64,000 bases of DNA from Promethearchaeota archaeon (GCA_019058295.1 JAHPZI010000022.1:133083-197082); one strand, 5' to 3'. Counted from the first letter of the stretch, positions 46,470 through 55,904 are shown. Made by a program: numbers and translations. The notes: a model not told the origin generated them from the letters alone.

Positions 46470-46682
46470 TTAAGAAAAATTTTTCTCTTTCCATTTCTTC
46501 ATAAAATCTTTAAAACTCTTATCAGATATTCCAAGGGAATTTTTATTCTCTTTTTTCAATTTTGAATTATAATTAGAATTAGTATTTTGCTTAAAATTTG
46601 AGGTTTTTTTAAATTTTAATTCCCAATCGAAATATGAAGATACTTTTGTTAATGCTTTTGACATCTTATTTTTAATACTCAT
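46470..46682 (-). CDS. Small lysine/asparagine-rich protein, doubtful
   Basis: 70 residues, basic and low in complexity (FKQNTNSNYNSKLKKENKNS), ending in DFMKKWKEKNFS. No family. It could be a real small basic protein or a chance frame in A-rich DNA. Confidence 0.3.
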   Translation of the reverse strand: MSIKNKMSKALTKVSSYFDWELKFKKTSNFKQNTNSNYNSKLKKENKNSLGISDKSFKDFMKKWKEKNFS

Positions 46683-46777
46683 TTTGTAAATAATAAATTA
46701 AGACACCGTGTAAATTTTCTAATTCATAAAGTTAGTAAAAATTCAAATATTAATATTTAGGGTCTTTAAATTATAAT

Positions 46778-46870
46778 CCGTTGCGAAAGAACGGAATAAG
46801 ACAATTATGTACAAGCTTTTAAGAGAGAAGAAAAGAAAATAGAAGGCGGGGGTGTGCCGACAAAAATCAG
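46778..46870 (+). ncRNA. Candidate structured RNA / G-rich island
   Basis: In an AT-rich gap, CCGTT-GCGAAAG-AACGG (46778-46794) forms a clean stem-loop, and 50 bases on a G-rich GGCGGGGGTGTGCC stretch (46845-46858) can fold on itself. Local G+C stands out from the surroundings. No C/D or H/ACA boxes were found. It may be a small RNA or a leader for the secreted-protein gene at 46921. Confidence 0.3.
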
Positions 46871-46920
46871 AGAGGTTTTTAAAAATTCTTTTTAGGTACC
46901 ATTAAATATTTATTATTGAG

Positions 46921-48987
46921 ATGTTTAAAAAAGCCCGATCTTTAGTGATTCCTATCATTCTTATTATACTTGTTCAACAAATTTCCCTTATATCTGCTGA
47001 AGAGATTAATGTAAAATGGGAATACACGATGCGTACTACTTTTATTCGAAATTTTGATATGTTTGATTATTTTAATGCCACGGTTGGATATAGAACTCGA
47101 CAGGATATATATTTAAATGACAGTGTAAATTATGAGGATTTTTATGCACAATCTTCAAGAATTTATTTAAATATGGCAGTAAATGATAGTACGATTATCG
47201 ATGCACTTGGACCAATTAAAAAATATGAAGATTGTATGGATTTTAGAATGAATTCCTTAATTAGGATGCTCTATTTAGATATAAATAAATCAATTTTGTC
47301 TACAGCTACAAGGGATAAAATATGTGATGCTTTAGGGAAAGCAAAATATTGGCACGATGAACCTAGCAGTGATTCAGCAATCTTTACAACAGAAAATCAT
47401 CAAATCCTCTATCATACATCGGAACTACTTGTTGGACAATTATTTCCCAGTGATATTTTCAAAAATTCAGATATGTCTGGAGATGAGAAAGTCTTACATG
47501 CAACTCCTTACGTTAAACAATGGTTAAATTGGCGCGGTCAATTTGGTTTTTCTGAATGGCACTCAAATACTTATTATGTTGAAGATATTGCTGCTTTGGT
47601 AAATCTGGTAGATTTTGCTTTAGATGAGGAAATTGCACGTAAAGCAGCCATGGTGCTAGATCTGATGGCTTTTGGTTTTGCTATTAATTATTATAAAAAC
47701 AGGTATGCTACTTCAATGGGACGTACTTATGACAATTCTCATGTCGGCACACCTAAACACGATAGTGTCTCAGAGGCGGTATGGATTATGTTGGGAATAG
47801 GAAAGCATTATGCTTCCAATGGTAACAATATGGCAGCAGTTGCTTTAGCAACAAGTGAACATTATGCTCCTCCCCCCATATTCGAGCTAATTGCGCAAAA
47901 CGCAACCCTTAATTGTGAAAGCAAGGAGAGACATAATCTATATTTAAGTGAAGGAGAAAAATATGGAGTAGATTATGAAGATGATTTAATGTATTGGTTA
48001 GGATTACAAGCTCATTTAGCACCTCATATAATTGAACCAACATTTGATCATGTAGAAGAAAATAATAGAGATCCTATGACTTTATTTGGACCTCAATTCC
48101 TCATGGATTTTATAAAATTCATGGCCTTCATGAAAGGACTTTCTCTTAGCGAATATTCTCAAACAATCAGAGGGATCACCCAGGGAATTATGCTTGAGGC
48201 CGCAAATATCTATACATATCGGACACCAAATTATCAACTTTCAGGTGTACAAGATCACATGAAAGGAATGAACGGAGCACAAGAAATGATTTGGCAGGCG
48301 ACTTTGGATGATGATGCGTATGTTTTTACAAATTCTCCTGGTGGATATACTCATGGTTTAGACCAATTTTTTATGGGCGGGTGGAAACCTCGAGCGACCT
48401 TATATAAGAATATTGGTGTCATCCAATACGATAGAGAGGTTATGCCATTTGAAGCAGAGTTAACAATCTTCTTAATGAATCTCTTTACAGGCTTTAAATT
48501 TTATAACCATGCTTATTTTCCTCAATATGCTTTTGACGATGTTTATTTGACCGATAAATGGTCAATGGGTGCTAAAGATGACGGTTATGTGGCACTTTAC
48601 ACTTATGAACCTTCAAAATGGGTTTCAGATTACGAGCTTCAAACCCAAGGTTCTAAGAATTTATATGTTGTAGAATTAGGTGATAAGGATACTTATGGAT
48701 CTTTTGAGAATTTTCAGGACGCTATCTTGGATATCACCATGGATGTTACTCCATTATCCTTAGGTTATGATATTAGTTATACTTCCCCTTCTCAAGGCGA
48801 TGTAACTGTGAGCTGGGATGACCCCATGTATGTAGATGGTAATAAAGTTGATTTAGGAGATTATAAACGATTCGATAATCAATATTGCCGGCAAGATTTT
48901 TATACAACTAGAACAATCATAGAACATGAAGGTCACTACTTAGAACTTAATTTTAGTAATAGTTCAAGATATTATAAGGCACCATAA
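46921..48987 (+). CDS. Large secreted protein, alpha/alpha-toroid lyase-like
   Basis: 688 residues with a clear signal peptide (about 1-26, ending ISA-EE). The body is helical, with WLNWRGQFGFSEWHSNTYYV, DLMAFGFAINYYKNRYATSM, then GRTYDNSHVG, and a beta-rich C-terminal third. Helix pairs around conserved His, Tyr, Trp and Arg in that order recall the heparinase/alginate-lyase toroid folds followed by a beta-sandwich. I infer a polysaccharide-degrading or -binding role at the surface. No membrane anchor is seen. The next gene codes for a membrane protein 15 bases on. Confidence 0.6.
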   Translation: MFKKARSLVIPIILIILVQQISLISAEEINVKWEYTMRTTFIRNFDMFDYFNATVGYRTRQDIYLNDSVNYEDFYAQSSRIYLNMAVNDSTIIDALGPIKKYEDCMDFRMNSLIRMLYLDINKSILSTATRDKICDALGKAKYWHDEPSSDSAIFTTENHQILYHTSELLVGQLFPSDIFKNSDMSGDEKVLHATPYVKQWLNWRGQFGFSEWHSNTYYVEDIAALVNLVDFALDEEIARKAAMVLDLMAFGFAINYYKNRYATSMGRTYDNSHVGTPKHDSVSEAVWIMLGIGKHYASNGNNMAAVALATSEHYAPPPIFELIAQNATLNCESKERHNLYLSEGEKYGVDYEDDLMYWLGLQAHLAPHIIEPTFDHVEENNRDPMTLFGPQFLMDFIKFMAFMKGLSLSEYSQTIRGITQGIMLEAANIYTYRTPNYQLSGVQDHMKGMNGAQEMIWQATLDDDAYVFTNSPGGYTHGLDQFFMGGWKPRATLYKNIGVIQYDREVMPFEAELTIFLMNLFTGFKFYNHAYFPQYAFDDVYLTDKWSMGAKDDGYVALYTYEPSKWVSDYELQTQGSKNLYVVELGDKDTYGSFENFQDAILDITMDVTPLSLGYDISYTSPSQGDVTVSWDDPMYVDGNKVDLGDYKRFDNQYCRQDFYTTRTIIEHEGHYLELNFSNSSRYYKAP

Positions 48988-49001
48988 AAGATGATAAAAA
49001 A

Positions 49002-49970
49002 TTGAATAAGAAAAAGAATGGAAATGCATTAAGAGATTTCTGGGAAACTTGTATTAAAGGGATGATTATCGTAGTTTTCGGACTATATCTTACTAGATTT
49101 AACGTAGGAATGGGTAGATATGAAACAAATATATTACTTGGGATAACAGCATATTTATTTCTAGCACTTTCGGGCTTACTGATGGTTAAATACCTTCAAA
49201 ATTCTGATGAAAAAATATCATTACATGCATTTATTATGAGTATCATTATGTATGCCATTGGATTTACCGTGACTTTAATAAATATGGCAGTCTTTAATCT
49301 TGATATTCTTATATTAATTCCACTTATAGTAATTGGAGGTCTCTGGATAGGACTCAGTCTCTTTGCATTAAAAAAAGATAAAAGTGAGATTGTTATAAAA
49401 ATTTTAATGTGTCTCTCATTTTCTCTTGGTTTAATCTATGGAGCTAGTCTAAATCTTGTAATCTTTCCAATATATGTCTTATTCTTCTTTTTTACTTTCT
49501 TTTTTCTTCAATTATCAAGAGAATATATAAAAAACGTAAGAGATTTAGAAGAAATAGTAAGAGAAAAGAAGCACAGGATCAAGAACCTGCGTAAAAGAAT
49601 CAGTTCAAAAAAGTATCAAGCACCAACAAAGGACAAAATAAAAAAAAATCTAAAAAAAAGATCAGTCAATATTCGATTAACTAACCCTCAGAGTAAGGAA
49701 TTATTGAAAAAGTCCATGTTTTCTCAAATTATTGCAATTGCTCTAGCAGTGGGTATACATTTATCTCTAGTCTTTACCGTCCTATTTAAGGGTATTGCTT
49801 ATCCTAGGGCGTTTTTATTTATTATGATAATCATATATATTCCATTACTTGGCTCGTCTTGTTTATTAACCCGACGTAGCATCTCAAATAATAAAATTCC
49901 AAAGAAAGCAGGCTTATTAGTTTCTTTCGGTATGTTAGCAATGTTAATGGCAATCTTAATCTCAGTATAA
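49002..49970 (+). CDS. Polytopic membrane protein with central coiled coil
   Basis: 322 residues with about five or six N-terminal helices, a basic coiled-coil stretch (YIKNVRDLEEIVREKKHRIK, about 175-195) and three further helices. TTG start; a GATGA lies 7 bases ahead. It is likely co-transcribed with the secreted protein. No family recognised. Confidence 0.6.
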   Translation: MNKKKNGNALRDFWETCIKGMIIVVFGLYLTRFNVGMGRYETNILLGITAYLFLALSGLLMVKYLQNSDEKISLHAFIMSIIMYAIGFTVTLINMAVFNLDILILIPLIVIGGLWIGLSLFALKKDKSEIVIKILMCLSFSLGLIYGASLNLVIFPIYVLFFFFTFFFLQLSREYIKNVRDLEEIVREKKHRIKNLRKRISSKKYQAPTKDKIKKNLKKRSVNIRLTNPQSKELLKKSMFSQIIAIALAVGIHLSLVFTVLFKGIAYPRAFLFIMIIIYIPLLGSSCLLTRRSISNNKIPKKAGLLVSFGMLAMLMAILISV

Positions 49971-50020
49971 AGGTTTGATTAACTTTAACACTCAATTTTA
50001 ATAATTGTTCGCGAACTCAC

Positions 50021-52423
50021 TTAATCCACAAAACATGATAAATCCTTTTGAACTGAACTATTTTTATAATCTTTGGTCAATAAGATGTCAAGCTCGGGGA
50101 ATTCAAAAGGAAAGATGTTTTCAAACGCTCTTTTTAACAATTCGATGTATTTTTTTTTGTCGTATTGATGTTTCCTTGGGTCGTAAAAGTCTGAAAGGAT
50201 TACCTTTTTTTCTGGAAAGTTAGGATCGGCTTCTGCGTTGAGAATAATGTATCGTACATTTTTTCCTGCCGAGGCTACAACCCCAGATCGTTCTAGTTGC
50301 CTTGCTGCGACAGCTTGATATGAATTTACTTTGTAAGCCGAAGGTTTACGAGAGATCCTTTGCTTTATTGTCAGTTCTTCTCTCGATATCTTGCCTGAGA
50401 GTATTCGATCCACATATTCAAAGAGTTTTTTTCTTGCGTTGGGAATTCGATCCATGAATTCTTCAACAGAAGTCGCACCTTTGAACACATCAATAAGTGT
50501 ATATTGGGCGTCTTTTACGATTTTTGGGATGTCGCGTCGCCTGACTTCAATGCCTCTTACCTTAAGTTCTCCGTCGCTTTTGATGCCCCAGTAATGACTG
50601 AGTGCAGGTATATCAGGTTCTGCCCGGGATGGAAGGAATACTATTACATTATATCTTCCTTCCCAATTCATGGGAATCCTTGTCTCTTTTGAAATATCTT
50701 CGACAATTTTCTTGGTTATCATATCGAATTCTTCAGGAGGCCTTCCCTTTGTGTCTTTCAGCCATAGAGAGTCCACAATGCCGTGAATAATTCTGCACCC
50801 ATATCTCTCGGCAATCTCTGCAGCACGCATAAGAAATTCACGAGCAAAAGCACAGACCGTCTGATGGGCCTCTATCTTCCCAAAGCGGGCGTTTTTAAAC
50901 CCTAAATACCCAAAACTTACAACAAGCACCCATTTCAGAGCAATGTCAGTGAATTTGTATCGAATTTCATCGTGAGTTTTATTATAGTCTTTGTACTGCA
51001 ACCTTTTTCCCAAAGGTAAGCTGATAGACTCTGCAATGATACCTCGTCGTTTGGTACAAATGTGAAAATCCAATCCAGGTACTTTAATGCCGGTTCCATC
51101 ATCCTTACAGCACTTACAGTTTATTGTTTCTGAAGAGACATTATATTCCGACATTAAAGAAGGATACATTGAAGAATAATCAAGCTCAACCACTTGATCA
51201 AACACACCAATTAAAGGCTGGAAGATGTGTCCTCCCCGGTCTCCATATATCAAATCCATTCCAGACCGAAATCCCTCAGGACTTTTCTTAAACGGAGGGA
51301 TTAAATGATCGAGCTTATATGCATTGTAGAATTGAATTGATTGCAATGCTCCGCCGATTGTAATTCGTGCTAATCGTTGGAGAGGGACCCGCGAGATGCG
51401 TGCTACTTCAATAACGCCAGGAATGTTTCCTTCAGTGAAGTGAAGGCTGGCATAAGTGGTCGTGTCCAAATGAAACCTTCCCATAAAATAAACTTGAGTC
51501 TTTGAACGACGTCGAATAATTCCATAGGACATATAATGGTCAGAACCCCCTGAAAGGTCAAAAAGACAGTTTTTAAGGGGAGTCTTGTCTCGAGATAAGT
51601 AAAGATCCTTTGATACGCGATTTTTTGACGCACGTGCTACCAAATATGGAAATATGAACTCATCTCCGTTCTGCGTGAGAATTATATCGGGATCGATTTT
51701 CTCAATCACTTTACTTATCATTAGCAGATTTTCTGCCTCGTCAGCCAAATCGATCAGAATTTTGCGCTTTTTGTAGCTATCGGCTCTTGGAACATTGTTT
51801 TCATCATTTTCCACAATACTTACTATAGCGTAAGCAAGAGGGTCGTTGTAGTATGCTCTAATTCCGCGCTTCTGGACTTTAATATCTAACCACACTGCCC
51901 TTAACGGAGGCAATTCATAAAATAGTTCTTCATTATCGTCCTTCAACTCTAAGGAGGTCAAACGCATAACTTTTTCCTTTTTTCTTTTGTCCCACTCAAT
52001 TTTCACCGTAAATTTACAGCGAGACATCGGGAATATATCGTTTACGTAGAAATACATCTGCGAGATTGGTAGATCCGTATTATAGAGAGTAAAAAGCCCT
52101 ATTTCGTCGATTTCGCTAATCACTTTTTTGAATACTGAAGGCTTTGACACGGAAACGCCAAAAATTTTCGTTTTCCGATGATCCTCTAACTTCACATATT
52201 TTTCACAGATGCGAACACATTTTACTTTTGGATGAGACTTTAGAATGTTTTTTAATCTTTTTAAATCGTTGCCAGCGCTTTCATTGGGCACGGCAAAAAA
52301 TTCAGGGGAAAACTCTTGAAATATCTTCACATTTTTCCCTTCTTTTTTAACCCAGAGAATTACCCCTTCACTAAAAGTTGAAACATCTAAAAGCCAGCCG
52401 TCAAATTGCTCTTGAGAAGCCAA
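50021..52423 (-). CDS. Divergent family B DNA polymerase, exonuclease motif lost
   Basis: 800 residues. Motif A keeps the catalytic Asp (LDYSSMYPSL, near 412). Motif B is KWVLVVSFGYLGF, with the usual NSxYG replaced by VSFG. Motif C reads HGIVDSLW, keeping the second Asp and losing the first. Exo I is WLDIKVQ, so the Glu of DxE is Lys, and proofreading should be absent. A separate archaeal lineage of family B polymerases with altered motifs is known. I infer a translesion or accessory role, and it may be catalytically weak. It follows the small helical gene by one base. G+C is visibly higher than in neighbours. Confidence 0.88.
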   Translation of the reverse strand: MASQEQFDGWLLDVSTFSEGVILWVKKEGKNVKIFQEFSPEFFAVPNESAGNDLKRLKNILKSHPKVKCVRICEKYVKLEDHRKTKIFGVSVSKPSVFKKVISEIDEIGLFTLYNTDLPISQMYFYVNDIFPMSRCKFTVKIEWDKRKKEKVMRLTSLELKDDNEELFYELPPLRAVWLDIKVQKRGIRAYYNDPLAYAIVSIVENDENNVPRADSYKKRKILIDLADEAENLLMISKVIEKIDPDIILTQNGDEFIFPYLVARASKNRVSKDLYLSRDKTPLKNCLFDLSGGSDHYMSYGIIRRRSKTQVYFMGRFHLDTTTYASLHFTEGNIPGVIEVARISRVPLQRLARITIGGALQSIQFYNAYKLDHLIPPFKKSPEGFRSGMDLIYGDRGGHIFQPLIGVFDQVVELDYSSMYPSLMSEYNVSSETINCKCCKDDGTGIKVPGLDFHICTKRRGIIAESISLPLGKRLQYKDYNKTHDEIRYKFTDIALKWVLVVSFGYLGFKNARFGKIEAHQTVCAFAREFLMRAAEIAERYGCRIIHGIVDSLWLKDTKGRPPEEFDMITKKIVEDISKETRIPMNWEGRYNVIVFLPSRAEPDIPALSHYWGIKSDGELKVRGIEVRRRDIPKIVKDAQYTLIDVFKGATSVEEFMDRIPNARKKLFEYVDRILSGKISREELTIKQRISRKPSAYKVNSYQAVAARQLERSGVVASAGKNVRYIILNAEADPNFPEKKVILSDFYDPRKHQYDKKKYIELLKRAFENIFPFEFPELDILLTKDYKNSSVQKDLSCFVD

Positions 52424-52424
52424 A

Positions 52425-52706
52425 TTACTTATCCTTTAATTTTTCTTCCAATTTTTTAATTTTTTTCTCTAAAAACTCGATTTTTTTTTCTTGTTCGACT
52501 GCGAAAGACATGAATAATATTTCTGAAAGCATTGGCCGGGCGCTCAAACTCCCCGCATCGGCGTGAATTCGAGCAAAATTCATTAATTTGTGAAAGAGTT
52601 CCTGATCTTCGGGGCGAAGCGCTCTTTTAAAATCCTTCCAGCTTTCTATTTCATGTTCTAACGCAGGCCTAAAAGAAGGCACAGTTCTTCCCATAATAAT
52701 TACCAA
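52425..52706 (-). CDS. Small helical partner of divergent PolB
   Basis: 93 residues. MGRTVPSFRPALEHEIESW starts a conserved-looking domain, and the end is a coiled coil (EQEKKIEFLEKKIKKLEEKL). Its stop is one base before the polymerase start, so the two are translationally linked. I have the impression that this family accompanies such polymerases in other archaea, but I cannot check it. The likely true start is the second Met (MGRT). Confidence 0.7.
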   Translation of the reverse strand: MVIIMGRTVPSFRPALEHEIESWKDFKRALRPEDQELFHKLMNFARIHADAGSLSARPMLSEILFMSFAVEQEKKIEFLEKKIKKLEEKLKDK

Positions 52707-52848
52707 AAGAAGTAATTTGTCATGAAATTTAAAAAAAAATACGTCGAAAATTTTCTGATTTCATGACTATTTTAATAGAATTAAAAGAGGATTTAAATTA
52801 TAGAGCTTAATTTAGAGCTCACTTTAGTTTAATAAAGAGAATTTGTGA

Positions 52849-53379
52849 TTAGGAAACATTCTTGTTGCTTAGTATTTTTCTTATTAACAGCTCAAAAGAT
52901 TCGTTTACGTTTTCTCCTGTTAAAGAAGATGTTTTTAAATAATCAAAATAATTGTCATTTATTTCCAAGACACTTAATACTAGATCGTCAATATCATTTG
53001 TGTCCCCGTCGATCATATCATGCTTAGATCCAATAATCAATATAGGGATTTCCCCTTGTTGATCTAACAATTCCAACCAAAAATATATATTATCTAAACT
53101 GTTAAAGCGCGTTAAATCAAATAAAACTAGGGCACCTAAAGTGCCTTCGATCCATTTAGACTTAGGGAAAAGCTTTTTGAATTGTTGCTGGCCTCCTAAA
53201 TCCCATATAACAAGTTCATAATTCTTATTTTCAATTTCAATTTCCTTATAAAAAAATTCAAGACCCCTAGTCATTTGAGTTTCCAAATCAAATTCATCAT
53301 TAACATACTTATTTAATAGCGTACTTTTCCCAACACCGCCATCTCCTGCGATAACTAGTTTGATTACACGATTCGACAT
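52849..53379 (-). CDS. Ras-like small GTPase with altered G4 motif
   Basis: 176 residues. G1 GDGGVGKST (12-20), G3 DLGGQ (60-64), then G4 written GSKHD (117-121) where NKxD is standard; G5 is near SSLTGEN. The invariant Lys and Asp of G4 remain. There is no C-terminal prenylation cysteine. Small GTPases of this kind are expanded in Asgard archaea and are thought to regulate membrane or cytoskeletal processes. It is divergent from the DUF3795 gene. Confidence 0.85.
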   Translation of the reverse strand: MSNRVIKLVIAGDGGVGKSTLLNKYVNDEFDLETQMTRGLEFFYKEIEIENKNYELVIWDLGGQQQFKKLFPKSKWIEGTLGALVLFDLTRFNSLDNIYFWLELLDQQGEIPILIIGSKHDMIDGDTNDIDDLVLSVLEINDNYFDYLKTSSLTGENVNESFELLIRKILSNKNVS

Positions 53380-53600
53380 AAATTAAACCGTCTCTATAAA
53401 TCTTATACTTTTAAGTAGAAATGATGTAATAAATACTTGAATAATATTTTCATTGTTCGTGTCATGGTAATGACAACTAAAAAATTGGATTGATCCTCCT
53501 TTTATCTTTTTTGAAATGATGATTTATTTTCCGTTTTAGATAACTTATTTATAATGAGTAAAAACAATATTTACTATACAATATTTAATAAGATGATTTT

Positions 53601-54014
53601 ATGAGTGATGAACTAAAAAAATGGCACGCTCCTTGTGGGATCTATTGTAAAAAATGTCCGGGAATAAAGTTCTATAATTGTAAAGGATGCATAGAACAAA
53701 AAGGTCAAGTAAAAGATTTTCCAGTATGCAAGACTTATGAATGTGTTACTAGTAAAGGGTATGAGTTTTGTTATGAATGTGCAGATTTTCCGTGTGAAAT
53801 GCTTCAACCTATAGTAAATTTCGAGATTTTTGCCCCTCATAATTCAAAAGTATACAATCTAATTATGATTCAAAAGCATGGATTAGAAAAATGGAATGAA
53901 ATTTGCGAAGAAAAGTCAAAATTATATTATGAAGGAAAGAAAGTTAAGTTCGGTGGCGACCCTTTAACACTTGAAAAAAAAGATCCACGCATATATAAAA
54001 AGAAAACAAAATAA
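53601..54014 (+). CDS. DUF3795-type cysteine-rich protein
   Basis: 137 residues. HAPCGIYCKKCPGIKFYNCK, then GCIEQKG, followed by CYECADFPCEML, is the cysteine layout of DUF3795, a probable metal- or Fe-S-binding family common in anaerobes. The radical SAM gene follows after 21 bases, so the two probably form an operon. Confidence 0.75.
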   Translation: MSDELKKWHAPCGIYCKKCPGIKFYNCKGCIEQKGQVKDFPVCKTYECVTSKGYEFCYECADFPCEMLQPIVNFEIFAPHNSKVYNLIMIQKHGLEKWNEICEEKSKLYYEGKKVKFGGDPLTLEKKDPRIYKKKTK

Positions 54015-54035
54015 ATCCGGCAAGGGATAAGCATA

Positions 54036-55139
54036 GTGTCAATTAGCGGAAAACGTGGCTTACCTCGAAATGTTGTTCTCCATTTAACGGAGAATTGCAA
54101 TCTCAGATGTAAAATGTGTTATTTTTGGGGAGAAACTGGGGCTTATTCTAGCTCTAAACTTGGAAGAAAACCAATATCATTAGAACTTGAGTTAGTGAAG
54201 CAGATTGTACACGATTTAACTCCATCTAAGCCATTTTACAGCCTTTTTGGAGGAGAACCTCTCATATACCCCTTTATAGAAGAAGTTATTTGTGCAATTA
54301 AAGAAGCAGGATCCATCATAGACACTCCTACTAACGGTACATTATTAGCAGAACACGCTAAAATGCTGGTTCGAACGGGTTTCGATTTTGTGAGGGTATC
54401 AATTGACGGCCCTCGCGAAATAACAGATGAACTGCGTGGTAAAGGGAGCCACGATAAAGCTTTTAATGGTATCGAAACTCTTCATGAAGAAAAATTAATA
54501 GCTAAGAAAAAAAGACCGTATATCGGTATCCTTTATACAGTAACTCCCAAAAATTATCTTTCTATTGAGCAATTTTTTCTTGAAGATCTCAACCTATCAA
54601 CCATTAGCAATGTATCAATCCAGATGCAAAACTTCCTGACAGACGAGATGGGTAGTAAATACGCAGAAATGATTAGATCTAACTTCGGGATTACTAGCGA
54701 TAGTTATTGGAAGGGATTTATCAGATCCACTCAAGATTTTAATGATGTGGATACCATAGAGTTGGCCCACCAAGTCAATAAAGTAGTTAAACACTTAAAA
54801 AAAATCGGAAAAATTGTTATACTCGAACCTCCTACTTTCTCTCCAGAAAATCTTAAAGCCTATATCGAAGCAAGATGGAATGATATGTCGGACACTTATG
54901 GTGGATGTTTAGTGCCTTGGATTGCTGTCGATATTACTGCCGCTGGAGATGTAGCTCCTTGCCATGCATTTTACGACCTTATATTAGGAAATCTTTACGA
55001 GAATAATATTGAAGAGATATGGAATGGCGAAAACTATCAAAAATTCCGGACATATATGCGAAAAAATAAATTAATGTCTATTTGTCCTGGATGTTGCATC
55101 CTTTATTTAGCGGGAAAGAAAAAAAGGAAAAAAGAATAG
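54036..55139 (+). CDS. Radical SAM protein with SPASM-like C-terminus
   Basis: 367 residues. HLTENCNLRCKMCYFWGE has the CxxxCxxC AdoMet cluster, and FGGEPL follows. A C-terminal cysteine set (GGCLVPW, APCHAFY, ICPGCC) resembles SPASM/twitch auxiliary clusters, as in peptide- and cofactor-modifying enzymes. No precursor peptide is seen beside it. GTG start. It converges with the RecA-like gene, which ends 12 bases beyond its stop. Confidence 0.8.
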   Translation: MSISGKRGLPRNVVLHLTENCNLRCKMCYFWGETGAYSSSKLGRKPISLELELVKQIVHDLTPSKPFYSLFGGEPLIYPFIEEVICAIKEAGSIIDTPTNGTLLAEHAKMLVRTGFDFVRVSIDGPREITDELRGKGSHDKAFNGIETLHEEKLIAKKKRPYIGILYTVTPKNYLSIEQFFLEDLNLSTISNVSIQMQNFLTDEMGSKYAEMIRSNFGITSDSYWKGFIRSTQDFNDVDTIELAHQVNKVVKHLKKIGKIVILEPPTFSPENLKAYIEARWNDMSDTYGGCLVPWIAVDITAAGDVAPCHAFYDLILGNLYENNIEEIWNGENYQKFRTYMRKNKLMSICPGCCILYLAGKKKRKKE

Positions 55140-55151
55140 GAATTTTTTAAC

Positions 55152-55904
55152 CTAGAACCAACAATCCAAGGTCGTATTTTTCGTAGGATTTGACAGCTTC
55201 CTTTTAGAGGTTCGGGGTTTCCATTTTAAAAGCTGTTTTTCCTGTTTAAATGGATGTTGAACGAGTATGTATTCCACATAACGCTCGTCGTCGTTTATCA
55301 ATACCAGCACGCTCCCAAAATGAGAAATGATCTTTCCACCTTTAGGCCTAAAGAGAGAAAATTCGTTCAAAGGGGCAGTCAAAACAATTAAAGGCTTGGT
55401 CTTTGAAAGGATGTCTTTGATTCCTCCTATTGCTTTTAACAAGTCTTCGAAAGTTTGTTTTTCGTAGCTTTGAAACAAGGTCGTGATTCCTGAAACTAAC
55501 ACTACCTTGACATGTTCAAGCGTAGAAAGTCTATTTTCCAGAAGTTCGATCATCTGATCCCAAGTAAACGCTCGGGCAATAACGATGTTTTCTAGGACTT
55601 TTCGAGGCGATAAATGTTGAGAAACAGCAAATTTACTCACATTATACGGATTGAAGCGATTGTTTCCATCAATAAAAGCAACTTTAATCCCATCTCCAAG
55701 CCCTCCATTGGCAAAAGCCTTTTGCGCGATAACTGCAGTTGTCAACAAAATATCTGTCGTCTTTTTTTTGTCACCGTAGAGCAAATAGACTAAATCTTTT
55801 TGAAAACCACCAGACAACAACTCATCTAGCGTGGAATCTCCACTTGAAACGACGGGAATTCTGTTATTTTTTTTGTATACCCTGAATCCTGAATCAAACG
55901 GCAT
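55152..55904 (-). CDS. RecA/RadA-like protein with degenerate ATP site
   Basis: 250 residues. SSGDSTLDELLSGGFQKDLV is the typical RadA/KaiC entry, but Walker A reads YGDKKKTTD instead of GxxGxGKT, and the Walker B strand VKVVLVSGIT lacks the acidic residue. The fold is thus kept while ATP use is probably lost. The C-terminus is basic (KWKPRTSKRKL). Codon use and higher G+C resemble the divergent polymerase genes at 50021-52706 and differ from the immediate neighbours. Confidence 0.75.
   Translation of the reverse strand: MPFDSGFRVYKKNNRIPVVSSGDSTLDELLSGGFQKDLVYLLYGDKKKTTDILLTTAVIAQKAFANGGLGDGIKVAFIDGNNRFNPYNVSKFAVSQHLSPRKVLENIVIARAFTWDQMIELLENRLSTLEHVKVVLVSGITTLFQSYEKQTFEDLLKAIGGIKDILSKTKPLIVLTAPLNEFSLFRPKGGKIISHFGSVLVLINDDERYVEYILVQHPFKQEKQLLKWKPRTSKRKLSNPTKNTTLDCWF

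Noticed and set aside
50391..50790. Plus-strand frames inside the divergent polymerase gene
   Set aside because: Antisense shadows of a clearly coding minus-strand gene with conserved motifs.
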